Positions 7,021-13,733 of a DNA stretch of 21,611 nt are shown here, piece by piece; within the stretch, counting starts at the first letter, position 1, and the number at the start of each line of letters is the position of its first letter. The position numbers and the translations under genes were made by a program. Below the pieces are notes generated by a model, which saw only the letters and a list, made by a program, of their open reading frames with translations, was not told the origin of the DNA and did not search any database. The stretch is from Bifidobacterium breve (GTDB lineage: Bacteria; Actinomycetota; Thermoleophilia; Miltoncostaeales; Miltoncostaeaceae). Where the stretch lies: the NCBI GenBank assembly GCA_945876305.1, contig CAMCOB010000013.1:1-21611 (forward strand), in the 5' to 3' direction.

Positions 7021-7293
7021 CTAACGGGCCTTCTCGATGATCTCGACGAGGCGCCACCGCTTCTGCTTGGAAAGCGGACGGCTCTCGATCACGCGCACCA
7101 CGTCACCGACGCCAGCCGTGTTCTCCTCGTCGTGCGCATGCAGCTTCGTCGACTGGCGAACGGTCTTGCCGTAGATGGGGTGGCGACGCGACGTGTCGAT
7201 CCGCACCGTGATGGTGCGGTCACGCGAGTCACTTGTGACGATGCCCTGGCGCGTCTTGCGCCGGGATACCGATTCTTGGGGCGTCTCAGGCAC
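7021..7293 (-). CDS. rpsQ: 30S ribosomal protein S17
   Basis: S17 is a primary 16S rRNA-binding protein of the small subunit body with an OB fold. The motif order RKTRQGIVTSDSRDRTITVR, HPIYGKTVRQSTKLHAHDE and GDVVRVIESRPLSKQKRW is typical. I choose GTG at 7293 (VPETPQESVS, 90 residues) because GAGGAGG lies six bases upstream. An in-frame start at 7326 lies deep inside rpmC and adds no S17-like residues. It overlaps rpmC by 8 bases. Confidence 0.96.
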   Translation of the reverse strand: MPETPQESVSRRKTRQGIVTSDSRDRTITVRIDTSRRHPIYGKTVRQSTKLHAHDEENTAGVGDVVRVIESRPLSKQKRWRLVEIIEKAR

Positions 7294-7507
7294 GGGCGGC
7301 CTCCTCTGTCGCGAGCTCCCGCTCACGCGCGATCGTCAGAATCTGGGCGATCTCGCGCTTGCGCAAACCGATCTCGCTGGTGCGCTCGAGCGACCCGGTG
7401 GGCAACTCGAAACGCAGGTTGAAGAGTGCCTGTCGGGACTCCTCGAGCTTGAGCACGAGCTGGTCTTCGGTGAGCTCGCGCAGTTCACTGGCCTTCTGTG
7501 CCGGCAT
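7286..7507 (-). CDS. rpmC: 50S ribosomal protein L29
   Basis: L29 is a small two-helix protein at the polypeptide exit tunnel, near the docking site for trigger factor and SRP. It has 73 residues. The sequence ASELRELTEDQLVLKLEES, LFNLRFELPTGSLE and IGLRKREIAQILTIARERE matches the family closely, including the LFNLRF core. The start is two bases after the rplP stop; a GAGGA inside the end of rplP is nine bases upstream. Confidence 0.96.
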   Translation of the reverse strand: MPAQKASELRELTEDQLVLKLEESRQALFNLRFELPTGSLERTSEIGLRKREIAQILTIARERELATEEAARA

Positions 7508-7509
7508 AT

Positions 7510-7923
7510 CTATGCGTCCTCACGGATGACGAACTTGCAGCGGACGGGCAGCTTCATGGCCGCAAGGCGCATGGCCTCGCGGGCAGTCGCCTCGTCCACG
7601 CCGGACAACTCGAACATGACCTTGCCCGGCTTGACCACCGCAACCCAGCCCTCCGGCGAACCCTTGCCGGAACCCATGCGGGTTTCAGCCGGCTTCTTGG
7701 TGACTGGGAGGTGCGGAAAGAGGTTGATCCAGACCTTGCCCTGACGCTTGATGTAGCGAGTCATCGCCACACGCGCGGCTTCGATCTGACGGTTGGTCAC
7801 CCAGGCAGCCTCAAGCGACTTCAAGCCGTACTGGCCGAAGTGGACCTGCTGGTTACCCTTGGCGAGCCCCTGACGACGACCGCGGTGGGCCTTCCGGAAC
7901 TTGGTGCGCTTTGGCATCAGCAT
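7510..7923 (-). CDS. rplP: 50S ribosomal protein L16
   Basis: L16 organises the A-site region of the large subunit and is among the last proteins added. Motifs: MPKRTKFRKAHRGRRQG, FGQYGLKSLEAAWVTNRQIE, IKRQGKVWINLFPHLPVTKK and MGSGKGSPEGWVAVVKPGK. Two ATGs lie two codons apart. The upstream one (137 residues) is seven bases from GAGG in the end of rpsC and is preferred; the second gives the more usual MPKRTK start. It is spaced 4 bases after rpsC and 2 before rpmC. Confidence 0.97.
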   Translation of the reverse strand: MLMPKRTKFRKAHRGRRQGLAKGNQQVHFGQYGLKSLEAAWVTNRQIEAARVAMTRYIKRQGKVWINLFPHLPVTKKPAETRMGSGKGSPEGWVAVVKPGKVMFELSGVDEATAREAMRLAAMKLPVRCKFVIREDA

Positions 7924-7927
7924 GGCG

Positions 7928-8776
7928 TCACCTCGCTCCCTGAGCCGGTGGGCCGTCCTGGCGCGGGGCGCCGCCCTGGCCGCCACGGCCACCCTGACCG
8001 CCGCGACCGCGACCGCCACCAGGACCGCCGCCAGCACCACCGGCACCGCCGGGACCACCTGCGCCGCCGCCGCGGTTATCGCGACGGGGGCGGCGCGGAG
8101 GCATGGGAGCCTCGGCGTCGATGCTGCGACCGCGGGCGTCCACGACGCCCTCGGGCAGGACCTCACCCTTGTTGATCCACACCTTCACGCCGATACGGCC
8201 GAAGGTCGTCTTCGCCTCGGAGAAGCCGTAATCGATGTCCGCGCGCAACGTGTGGAGTGGCACACGGCCCTCCGAGTAGTGCTCGATGCGCGACATCTCA
8301 GAACCGCCGAGGCGGCCACCGCACTGGATCTTCGCGCCCTGGGCACCCGACCGCATGGCGGAGGTGAGGGCACGCTTCATGGCGCGACGGAACGAAACGC
8401 GGTTCTCGAGCTGCTCGGCAATCGACTGGGCAACCAGCGTGGCATCGAGCTCGGGGCGCTTGATCTCGTTGATGTTGATCTGGATCTGCTTGCTGGTGAT
8501 CGCGTTCAGCTCACGGCGAAGCGCGTCCACCTCGGAGCCGCTCTTGCCGATGACAATGCCCGGACGGGCCGTGAAGATGTCAACGGTCAGCTTGGTGGCG
8601 TCCTTGCGAAGCTGGATGTCGGCCAGGCCGGCGTGGCTCAGCTTGCGCGTGATGTGCGCGCGAACCGCACGGTCCTCGTCGAGGTACGCCGCGTAGTCAC
8701 GCTCGGTGTACCAATTGCTCTTCCAGCCCTGGAGGATGCCCAGGCGGAATCCGGTGGGGTGAACCTTCTGACCCAT
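7928..8776 (-). CDS. rpsC: 30S ribosomal protein S3 with glycine-rich tail
   Basis: S3 lines the mRNA entry channel and shares the ribosomal helicase role with S4 and S5. Core motifs are MGQKVHPTGFRLGI, the KH-domain GIVIGKSGSEVDALR, and the C-terminal domain VPLHTLRADIDYGFSEAKTT ending at VWINKGEVLPEG. The protein is 282 residues long. The final ~55 residues are a low-complexity Gly/Arg/Pro/Gln tail that begins RRPRRDNRGGG and contains RGRGG and GGRGGQGG. ATG overlaps the rplV stop by one base (TGATG). Confidence 0.97.
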   Translation of the reverse strand: MGQKVHPTGFRLGILQGWKSNWYTERDYAAYLDEDRAVRAHITRKLSHAGLADIQLRKDATKLTVDIFTARPGIVIGKSGSEVDALRRELNAITSKQIQININEIKRPELDATLVAQSIAEQLENRVSFRRAMKRALTSAMRSGAQGAKIQCGGRLGGSEMSRIEHYSEGRVPLHTLRADIDYGFSEAKTTFGRIGVKVWINKGEVLPEGVVDARGRSIDAEAPMPPRRPRRDNRGGGAGGPGGAGGAGGGPGGGRGRGGQGGRGGQGGAPRQDGPPAQGAR

Positions 8777-9222
8777 CAGGCGTCCTCTGCGGGCCCAAGC
8801 CCGATTGTGATGTGGCAGGTGCGCTTGTTGATCTTCCCGGCACGGCCCATGGCGCGCGGCTGAAACCGCTTCATGGTCGGGCCCTCATCAACGGTGGCGC
8901 GGGTGACGAACAGATCGCGCACGTTCATGCCGGCGTTGTGATCTGCGTTGGCCATGGCCGACTCGAGCACCTTGCGCACCGGCACAGCGGCGTCGCGGGT
9001 GGCGAAGGCGAGAATGGCCTGGGCACTGGGGACTGACTCGCCGCGGATCAGGTCCGCGATGAGGCGCGCCTTTCGCGCGGAGACACGCACGAACTTCGCG
9101 GTGGCCTCCGGGCGGGCGGGCGTGCGGGTACGGCCGTCGTCGGAGCGGACCGGAGTGGCCGCAACCGCGGCCTCCGGGGCCTCGACGTCGGTGGTCTCTG
9201 TGGTGGTCTCGGTGGTCGCCAC
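8776..9222 (-). CDS. rplV: 50S ribosomal protein L22 with N-terminal extension
   Basis: L22 reaches into the exit tunnel with a long beta hairpin that forms part of the macrolide-binding constriction. The core runs from FVRVSARKARLIADLIRGE through VLESAMANADHNAGM to the hairpin region RFQPRAMGRAGKINKRTCHI. The protein begins at GTG 9222 (148 residues), one base after rpsS and seven after GAGG. It carries a ~40-residue N-terminal extension rich in Thr, Glu, Ala and Pro that is absent from short homologues. A start further upstream inside rpsS is possible but not needed. Confidence 0.95.
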   Translation of the reverse strand: MATTETTTETTDVEAPEAAVAATPVRSDDGRTRTPARPEATAKFVRVSARKARLIADLIRGESVPSAQAILAFATRDAAVPVRKVLESAMANADHNAGMNVRDLFVTRATVDEGPTMKRFQPRAMGRAGKINKRTCHITIGLGPAEDA

Positions 9223-9223
9223 G

Positions 9224-9502
9224 TCAGCGCCTCGTCGTGGTGCGGTCGTTGCCGTGACCCTTGTATGTCCGCGTGGGGGCGAACTCGCCGAGCTTGTGAC
9301 CCACGAGACTCTCCGACACGAACACGGGCACGTGCTTACGGCCATCGTGGACGGCGATGGTGTGCCCCACCATCTCGGGGAAGATCGTGGACGACCGCGA
9401 CCAGGTGCGAAGCATGCGCTTCTCTCCGGCGACGTTCATGTCCTCGATCCTCTTCAGGAGCTTGGGGTCCACGAAGGGACCCTTCTTCAGGCTTCGGCTC
9501 AT
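9224..9502 (-). CDS. rpsS: 30S ribosomal protein S19
   Basis: S19 forms a complex with S13 in the head of the small subunit and contacts the A-site tRNA side. The 92-residue product has the invariant start MSRSLKKGPFVDPKLLKRIE. It continues with TWSRSSTIFPEMVGHTIAVH, FVSESLVGHKLGEFAPTRTY and a basic ending KGHGNDRTTTRR. ATG overlaps the rplB stop (ATGA). This junction is conserved across bacteria. Confidence 0.98.
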   Translation of the reverse strand: MSRSLKKGPFVDPKLLKRIEDMNVAGEKRMLRTWSRSSTIFPEMVGHTIAVHDGRKHVPVFVSESLVGHKLGEFAPTRTYKGHGNDRTTTRR

Positions 9503-10347
9503 CGGCCTTCCGTGTGCTTGCCGCGCTTGCGCCCGCGGACGATCATCTTCTGGCTTGCCTTCTTCTTGTCACGCGTACGGTGACCGTTCGTTGGCTTGCC
9601 CCAGGGGGTCACCGGGTGGCGACCTGAGTTGCTCTTGCCCTCACCACCACCATGCGGGTGGTCGACCGGGTTCATTGCGGAACCACGGACAGTCGGGCGG
9701 ACGCCGCGCCAGCGGCTGCGACCGGCCTTGCCGCCCACTTCATTCGCGTGGGACGGGTTGCCGATCTGACCGATTGTTGCACGGCAGTCGATGTGCACCA
9801 TGCGCATCTCAGAACTCGGCAGGCGCAGGGTGGCGTAATCGCCCTCCTTCGCCATGAGCTGAGCACCGGTGCCGGCGGAGCGGCACAACTGGCCGCCACG
9901 GCCGATCTGGAGCTCGACGTTGTGCACGATCGTACCGGTGGGGATCTCACGGAGCGCCAGCGCGTTGCCGGGCCGGATGTCCGAGCCGGGGCCGCTGGTC
10001 ACGGTGTCACCCACTTCGAGGCGAAGCGGCGCGATGATGTAGCGCTTCTCGCCGTCGACGTAGTGCAGCAGCGCGATGCGGGCGGTGCGGTTCGGGTCGT
10101 ACTCAATCGCAGCGACCTTGGCCGGAATACCGTCCTTCGTGCGCTTGAAGTCGATGATGCGGTAACGGCGCTTGTGACCGCCACCGATGTGGCGGGTCGT
10201 GATGCGGCCGTTGTTGTTGCGGCCACCGGTCTTGTTGACCTTGCCCAGAAGCGACTTCTCGGGCGTGCTCTTGGTGACCTCCTCGAAGTCCGAGCTCGCC
10301 ACAAAGCGGCGGCCCGGCGAGGTGGGCTTATGCTTACGAATACCCAT
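9499..10347 (-). CDS. rplB: 50S ribosomal protein L2
   Basis: L2 is one of the most conserved ribosomal proteins. It is required for subunit association and placed close to the peptidyl transferase centre. At 282 residues the sequence contains GRNNNGRITTRHIGGGHKRR, IDFKRTKDGIPAKVAAIEYD, VHNVELQIGRGGQLCRSAGT and the catalytically important NPVDHPHGGGEG. ATG overlaps the rplW stop by one base (TGATG) and the gene overlaps rpsS by four. Confidence 0.99.
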   Translation of the reverse strand: MGIRKHKPTSPGRRFVASSDFEEVTKSTPEKSLLGKVNKTGGRNNNGRITTRHIGGGHKRRYRIIDFKRTKDGIPAKVAAIEYDPNRTARIALLHYVDGEKRYIIAPLRLEVGDTVTSGPGSDIRPGNALALREIPTGTIVHNVELQIGRGGQLCRSAGTGAQLMAKEGDYATLRLPSSEMRMVHIDCRATIGQIGNPSHANEVGGKAGRSRWRGVRPTVRGSAMNPVDHPHGGGEGKSNSGRHPVTPWGKPTNGHRTRDKKKASQKMIVRGRKRGKHTEGR

Positions 10348-10652
10348 CAGGCCCCCTCGAAGATGTCGATGCTGTCGCCGGGCTGGAGCTCGACGATTGC
10401 CTTCTTCCAGCCGGGCCGCGTGCCCGCGCTGCGGCCGCGGCGCTTCGGCTTGGCCTTCACCGCGATGGTGCGCACGTCGGTCACCGTGACGTCGAAAAGC
10501 TCCTCGACAGCCTGGCGGATCTCAATCTTGTGCGCATCCTCGAGCACGCGGAATGTGTACTGGTTGTGCGCCTGAACGAGCATGTAGCTCTTCTCAGACA
10601 CGACCGGGCGCACGATGGCCCGGCGGACGTCATCGCGAAGCTGCTCGCTCAT
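10347..10652 (-). CDS. rplW: 50S ribosomal protein L23
   Basis: L23 sits at the tunnel exit and is the main docking point for trigger factor and SRP. The 101-residue protein has AIVRPVVSEKSYMLVQAHNQ, YTFRVLEDAHKIEIRQAVEE, LFDVTVTDVRTIAVKAKPKR and a terminal GWKKAIVELQPGDSIDIFEG. It overlaps rplD by four bases (ATGA) and rplB by one. Confidence 0.97.
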   Translation of the reverse strand: MSEQLRDDVRRAIVRPVVSEKSYMLVQAHNQYTFRVLEDAHKIEIRQAVEELFDVTVTDVRTIAVKAKPKRRGRSAGTRPGWKKAIVELQPGDSIDIFEGA

Positions 10653-11302
10653 GCGTCATCTCCCTCGGCTGACGGAGCGGCGGCGCCGTTCCAGCGGTCC
10701 CACACGCCGCGCTCAACGATCACGCAGCGGCCGGCCATGATGTCGACGGTCTCGATGTCGCGTGCCTCGAGCACCCGGACGTCGCGCATATTGCGAAACG
10801 ACAGGGCCTCGATGCCGGCGGACTCGCTGACCACAACGAGCAGCGGGCGTGCCGTGATCTCGTCCGGCGTCTTGGACAGATAGTCAGACGCGCGCTTGGT
10901 GGATGGTGCGTCCCAGCCCGTGGGCTCCATGACGGCAATCGTCCCGCGCTCCACATGGGCGCGCAGCGCCGAGCGGAATGCCTGCAGGTGGGCCTTACGG
11001 TTGACCTTGCCGCCGTAGCTGCGCGGGTGCGGGCCGAACGTGATTCCACCACCGGTCCAGATGGGAGAACGGTTCGAGCCGGCACGGGCACGGCCAGTGC
11101 CCTTCTGGCGCCACGGCTTTGCGCCACCGCCGCTCACGTCGGAGCGGGTCTTGGTGCTGTGGGTACCGGCGCGACGCCACGCCATCTCAGCCGTCACGGC
11201 CTCATGAATGAGGTGCGGCTTGATGGCCTGCGTGGCAATGACATCGCCCACGTCGGCGCTGCCGGCTGCCTTGCCGGTTGTGGAAAGGAGGTGTGCTGCC
11301 AT
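10649..11302 (-). CDS. rplD: 50S ribosomal protein L4
   Basis: L4 extends into the exit tunnel opposite L22 and, in E. coli, represses the S10 operon. The 217-residue product contains the tunnel-extension motif AGTHSTKTRSDVSGGGAKPW, RQKGTGRARAGSNRSPIWTG and GGITFGPHPRSYGGKVNRK. I choose ATG at 11302, which overlaps the rplC stop by one base; the frame opens six codons further upstream but only inside rplC. No E. coli-like S10 leader target is obvious upstream of rpsJ. Confidence 0.97.
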   Translation of the reverse strand: MAAHLLSTTGKAAGSADVGDVIATQAIKPHLIHEAVTAEMAWRRAGTHSTKTRSDVSGGGAKPWRQKGTGRARAGSNRSPIWTGGGITFGPHPRSYGGKVNRKAHLQAFRSALRAHVERGTIAVMEPTGWDAPSTKRASDYLSKTPDEITARPLLVVVSESAGIEALSFRNMRDVRVLEARDIETVDIMAGRCVIVERGVWDRWNGAAAPSAEGDDA

Positions 11303-11925
11303 CAGTCGGGCCTCACCCACACGATGGAGCCGACCGCACCCGGGACGGCACCCTTGATCAGAAGAAGGTTGCGCTGCACGTCACGATCGACGATCTGCAG
11401 GCCGCGCTGTGTCACCTGGCGGGCGCCCATGTGACCAGCCATACGGATGCCCTTGAAGACGCGCGCCGGGTAGGCGGCGGCTCCGATCGAACCAGGCCCA
11501 CGCACATTGTGGGAGCCGTGGCTCTTGGGTCCGCTCTTAAAGTTGTGACGCTTGATCGTTCCGGCGTAGCCCTTGCCTTTGGAGGTCCCCGTCACCTTGA
11601 CGTACGAACCGGGCACGAACGACTCCACCGTCACCATCTCGCCCTCGGCGAGCTCCACGGCCCCGACCTCGTCGGTCGAGAACTCGTGAAGGTGGCGCAT
11701 CAGTGGCGAGCCAGCCTTCTTGAGGTGCCCCTGCTCGGGCTTGTTGATGTGCTTGGGCTTCGCGGCCCCAAAGCCGAGCTGCACGGCGGAATATCCGTCG
11801 CGCTCCTCGGTCTTCACCTGCACGACCGGGCACGGACCCGCCTCGATGACGGTGAGCGGAATCCGCGCGCCGTCCTCGGCAAAGATCTGTGTCATGCCCA
11901 CTTTGCGTCCGATGATCGCGGCCAT
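11302..11925 (-). CDS. rplC: 50S ribosomal protein L3
   Basis: L3 starts assembly of the large subunit and reaches towards the peptidyl transferase centre. The protein has 207 residues, beginning MAAIIGRKVGMTQIFAEDGA. The central loop reads RHNFKSGPKSHGSHNVRGPG and SIGAAAYPARVFKGIRMAGH. The ending VDRDVQRNLLLIKGAVPG is conserved. It starts two bases after the rpsJ stop. Confidence 0.98.
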   Translation of the reverse strand: MAAIIGRKVGMTQIFAEDGARIPLTVIEAGPCPVVQVKTEERDGYSAVQLGFGAAKPKHINKPEQGHLKKAGSPLMRHLHEFSTDEVGAVELAEGEMVTVESFVPGSYVKVTGTSKGKGYAGTIKRHNFKSGPKSHGSHNVRGPGSIGAAAYPARVFKGIRMAGHMGARQVTQRGLQIVDRDVQRNLLLIKGAVPGAVGSIVWVRPD

Positions 11926-11927
11926 CG

Positions 11928-12239
11928 TCAGACCTTGATCTCAATGTCGACGCCAGCCGGGAGGTCGAGACGCATGAGCGAGTCGACCGTCTTCGGCGTG
12001 GGCGAGAAAATATCGATGAGACGCTTGTGCGTCCGCACCTCGAAGTGCTCCCGCGAGTCCTTGTCCTTGAACGGACCCTTGATGACGCAGTAGCGGTGCA
12101 ACTCGGTGGGGAGCGGCACAGGACCGGAAATGGTCGCGCCACTTCGCTGTGCCGTCTCCACGATGGAGGCGGCGCTCTTGTCGATCAGCTCGTGATCGTA
12201 GGCCTTGAGCCTGATTCGGATCTTGTTCTGAGTAATCAA
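11928..12239 (-). CDS. rpsJ: 30S ribosomal protein S10
   Basis: S10 is a head protein of the small subunit and, as NusE, pairs with NusB and NusG in antitermination and transcription-translation coupling. The 103-residue protein reads KIRIRLKAYDHELIDKSA, GPVPLPTELHRYCVIKGPF, SREHFEVRTHKRLIDIFSPT and LPAGVDIEIKV. The start is TTG (TTG-ATT-ACT-CAG) with no strong Shine-Dalgarno sequence, which suggests modest intrinsic initiation for the first gene of the S10 block. It follows tuf after 91 bases containing a GC-rich hairpin. Confidence 0.97.
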   Translation of the reverse strand: MITQNKIRIRLKAYDHELIDKSAASIVETAQRSGATISGPVPLPTELHRYCVIKGPFKDKDSREHFEVRTHKRLIDIFSPTPKTVDSLMRLDLPAGVDIEIKV

Positions 12240-12280
12240 GGTTCTGTCTTCTCGTCGTCTCTCGTCCCCGGGGAAAGCGA

Positions 12281-12315
12281 GGGCCCCGTCCCCCCGGAAA
12301 GGGGTGACGGGGCCC
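12281..12315 (-). terminator. GC-rich hairpin between tuf and rpsJ
   Basis: Arms GGGCCCCGTC (12281-12290) and GACGGGGCCC (12306-12315) are a perfect 10-bp inverted repeat, with inner CCCC/GGGG pairing around a short TTTCC-type loop on the transcript. It lies 16 bases after the tuf stop. No long U run follows (TCGCTTTCCCC), so it is either a U-poor intrinsic terminator or an attenuator that sets how much tuf transcription continues into the S10 genes. Confidence 0.65.
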
Positions 12316-12330
12316 GTACTCCGCGTACCT

Positions 12331-13518
12331 CTAGGCCAGAATCGTCTCTACGACACCGGCACCCACGGTACGACCACCCTCACGGATGGCGAACCGCAGA
12401 CCGTCTTCCATGGCAATCGGCACGATGAGCTCAACCTCGAGCACCGCGTTGTCGCCCGGCATGATCATCTCAGCACCATCAAGGAGCTGGATGACGCCGG
12501 TGACGTCGGTGGTGCGGAAGTAGAACTGCGGCCGGTAGCCATTCACAAACGGCGTGTGGCGTCCGCCCTCCTCCTTGGAGAGCACGTACACCTGCGCCTT
12601 GAACTTCGTGTGCGGCGTAATGCTGCCGGGCTTGGCCAGCACCTGACCGCGAGCGATGTCCTCGCGCTTCACACCACGCAGGAGCGCGCCGATGTTGTCG
12701 CCGGCCTGCCCCTGGTCGAGAAGCTTGCGGAACATCTCAACACCCGTGACGACGGTCTTCTCGACCTGCGGCATCATGCCGACGATCTCGACTTCCTCGT
12801 TCACGTTGATGATGCCGCGCTCGACGCGACCGGTGGCGACAGTGCCGCGACCGGTGATGGTGAAGACGTCCTCAATCGGCATCAGGAAGGGCTTGTCGAC
12901 GTCGCGCTCTGGCATCGGGATGTAGTCATCCACGGCCTGCATGAGGGCGAGAACGCCCTCCTGCGCAGCGGCGTCGCCGTTGAGGGCGTTCAGTGCCGAC
13001 ACCTGAATCACCGGGATGTCATCACCCGGGAAGTCGTAGGCCGACAGCAGCTCGCGAACCTCAAGCTCAACGAGCTCGAGCAGTTCGGGGTCGTCCACCA
13101 TGTCGGCCTTGTTCAGGGCCACCACGATGTACGGCACGCCGACCTGGCGGGCAAGCAGGATGTGCTCACGGGTCTGCGGCATCGGACCATCTGCGGCCGA
13201 CACCACCAGGATCGCGCCGTCCATCTGCGCAGCACCCGTAATCATGTTCTTGATGTAGTCAGCGTGACCGGGGCAGTCGACGTGGGCGTAGTGACGGGCC
13301 TCCGTCTCATACTCGACGTGCGACGTGGCGATAGTGATACCGCGCTCGCGCTCCTCGGGTGCCTTGTCGATCTCATCGAAGCTGCGCGCCTCGCCGCCGT
13401 ACTTCTCGGCAAGCGTCTTGGTGATGGCAGCCGTAAGGGTCGTCTTGCCGTGGTCAACATGACCGATTGTGCCCACGTTGATGTGGGGCTTCGAACGGTC
13501 GAACTTCTCCTTCGCCAT
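12331..13518 (-). CDS. tuf: Elongation factor Tu
   Basis: EF-Tu is the GTPase that delivers aminoacyl-tRNA to the A site. G-domain motifs are complete: GHVDHGKTTL (P-loop), RGITIATSHVEYE (switch I), DCPGHADY with the catalytic histidine (switch II), NKADMVDD and SALNALNG. Domains 2 and 3 follow (GRGTVATGRVERG, YRPQFYFRTTDVTG, REGGRTVGAGVV), for about 395 residues. Two ATGs are adjacent. I choose the second (13518) because GAGGAG stands five bases upstream, against two for the first. Unlike the common fusA-tuf arrangement, it is cut off from fusA by a convergent gene and has its own promoter region. Confidence 0.98.
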   Translation of the reverse strand: MAKEKFDRSKPHINVGTIGHVDHGKTTLTAAITKTLAEKYGGEARSFDEIDKAPEERERGITIATSHVEYETEARHYAHVDCPGHADYIKNMITGAAQMDGAILVVSAADGPMPQTREHILLARQVGVPYIVVALNKADMVDDPELLELVELEVRELLSAYDFPGDDIPVIQVSALNALNGDAAAQEGVLALMQAVDDYIPMPERDVDKPFLMPIEDVFTITGRGTVATGRVERGIINVNEEVEIVGMMPQVEKTVVTGVEMFRKLLDQGQAGDNIGALLRGVKREDIARGQVLAKPGSITPHTKFKAQVYVLSKEEGGRHTPFVNGYRPQFYFRTTDVTGVIQLLDGAEMIMPGDNAVLEVELIVPIAMEDGLRFAIREGGRTVGAGVVETILA

Positions 13519-13541
13519 CATCGCTCCTCATGCGCGTCCGA

Positions 13542-13573
13542 GCGGGCGTGCGACCATCGGGGTCGACACCCGC
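13542..13573 (-). promoter_or_regulatory. Hairpin in the tuf leader
   Basis: On the transcript GCGGG-TGT-CGAC and GTCG-CACG-CCCGC can pair around a loop of about seven bases, ending roughly 13 bases before the tuf Shine-Dalgarno sequence GAGGAG. The outer and inner stems are exact, with a small internal mismatch. It may affect translation or mRNA stability; no known riboswitch or protein-binding motif is recognised. Confidence 0.4.
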
Positions 13574-13662
13574 CGAGTGCTTCTCAACAAACAGGCCTAG
13601 CTCAATGATCGCGCGGCTGGTTCGCCGCGGGCTGAGTGGCCCTCGCTCCTCAAAGCCGGTGG

Positions 13663-13690
13663 AGAGTAGCACGACCCACCCGGCTCGCAA
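13663..13690 (-). promoter_or_regulatory. Probable tuf promoter
   Basis: On the minus strand TTGCGA (13690 to 13685) and TACTCT (13668 to 13663), separated by 16 bases, form the best sigma-70-like promoter in the fusA-tuf interval. Transcription would start near 13656 and give a leader of about 135 bases before tuf. The assignment is by motif match and spacing only. Confidence 0.55.
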
Positions 13691-13718
13691 GCGCAACTTC
13701 GGTGGGGCTCCAAACGCC

Positions 13719-13733
13719 TACCATCGGGGAATG
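13719..13733 (+). promoter_or_regulatory. Candidate leaderless promoter of the FAD/Fe-S oxidoreductase
   Basis: TACCAT (13719-13724) is followed by exactly six bases and then the ATG start. This is the distance expected if the -10 hexamer places transcription initiation on the A of the start codon. No usable Shine-Dalgarno sequence precedes the ATG (GGGGA directly abuts it), and the -35 region (CTTCGG) is weak. Leaderless mRNAs are common in actinobacteria, which supports this reading. Confidence 0.4.

Noticed and set aside
7965..8095. GCC/ACC-rich tract considered as a non-coding tandem repeat
   Set aside because: It is explained by Gly/Arg/Gln codons of the in-frame S3 tail.
7901..8863. 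Plus-strand frame across rpsC with Ala/Thr-rich start
   Set aside because: Arises from the complement of the Gly-rich S3 tail; no independent coding evidence.
12304..13608. 434-codon plus-strand frame antisense to tuf
   Set aside because: It mirrors EF-Tu codons in a high-GC genome, has His/Asp/Arg-rich composition with no domain, and tuf on the other strand is complete.
13530..13730. Upstream extension of the oxidoreductase reading frame
   Set aside because: The 67 extra residues are Arg/Ser/Pro-rich, overlap the tuf leader and promoter, and do not resemble the FAD domain; the start at 13731 fits the family.
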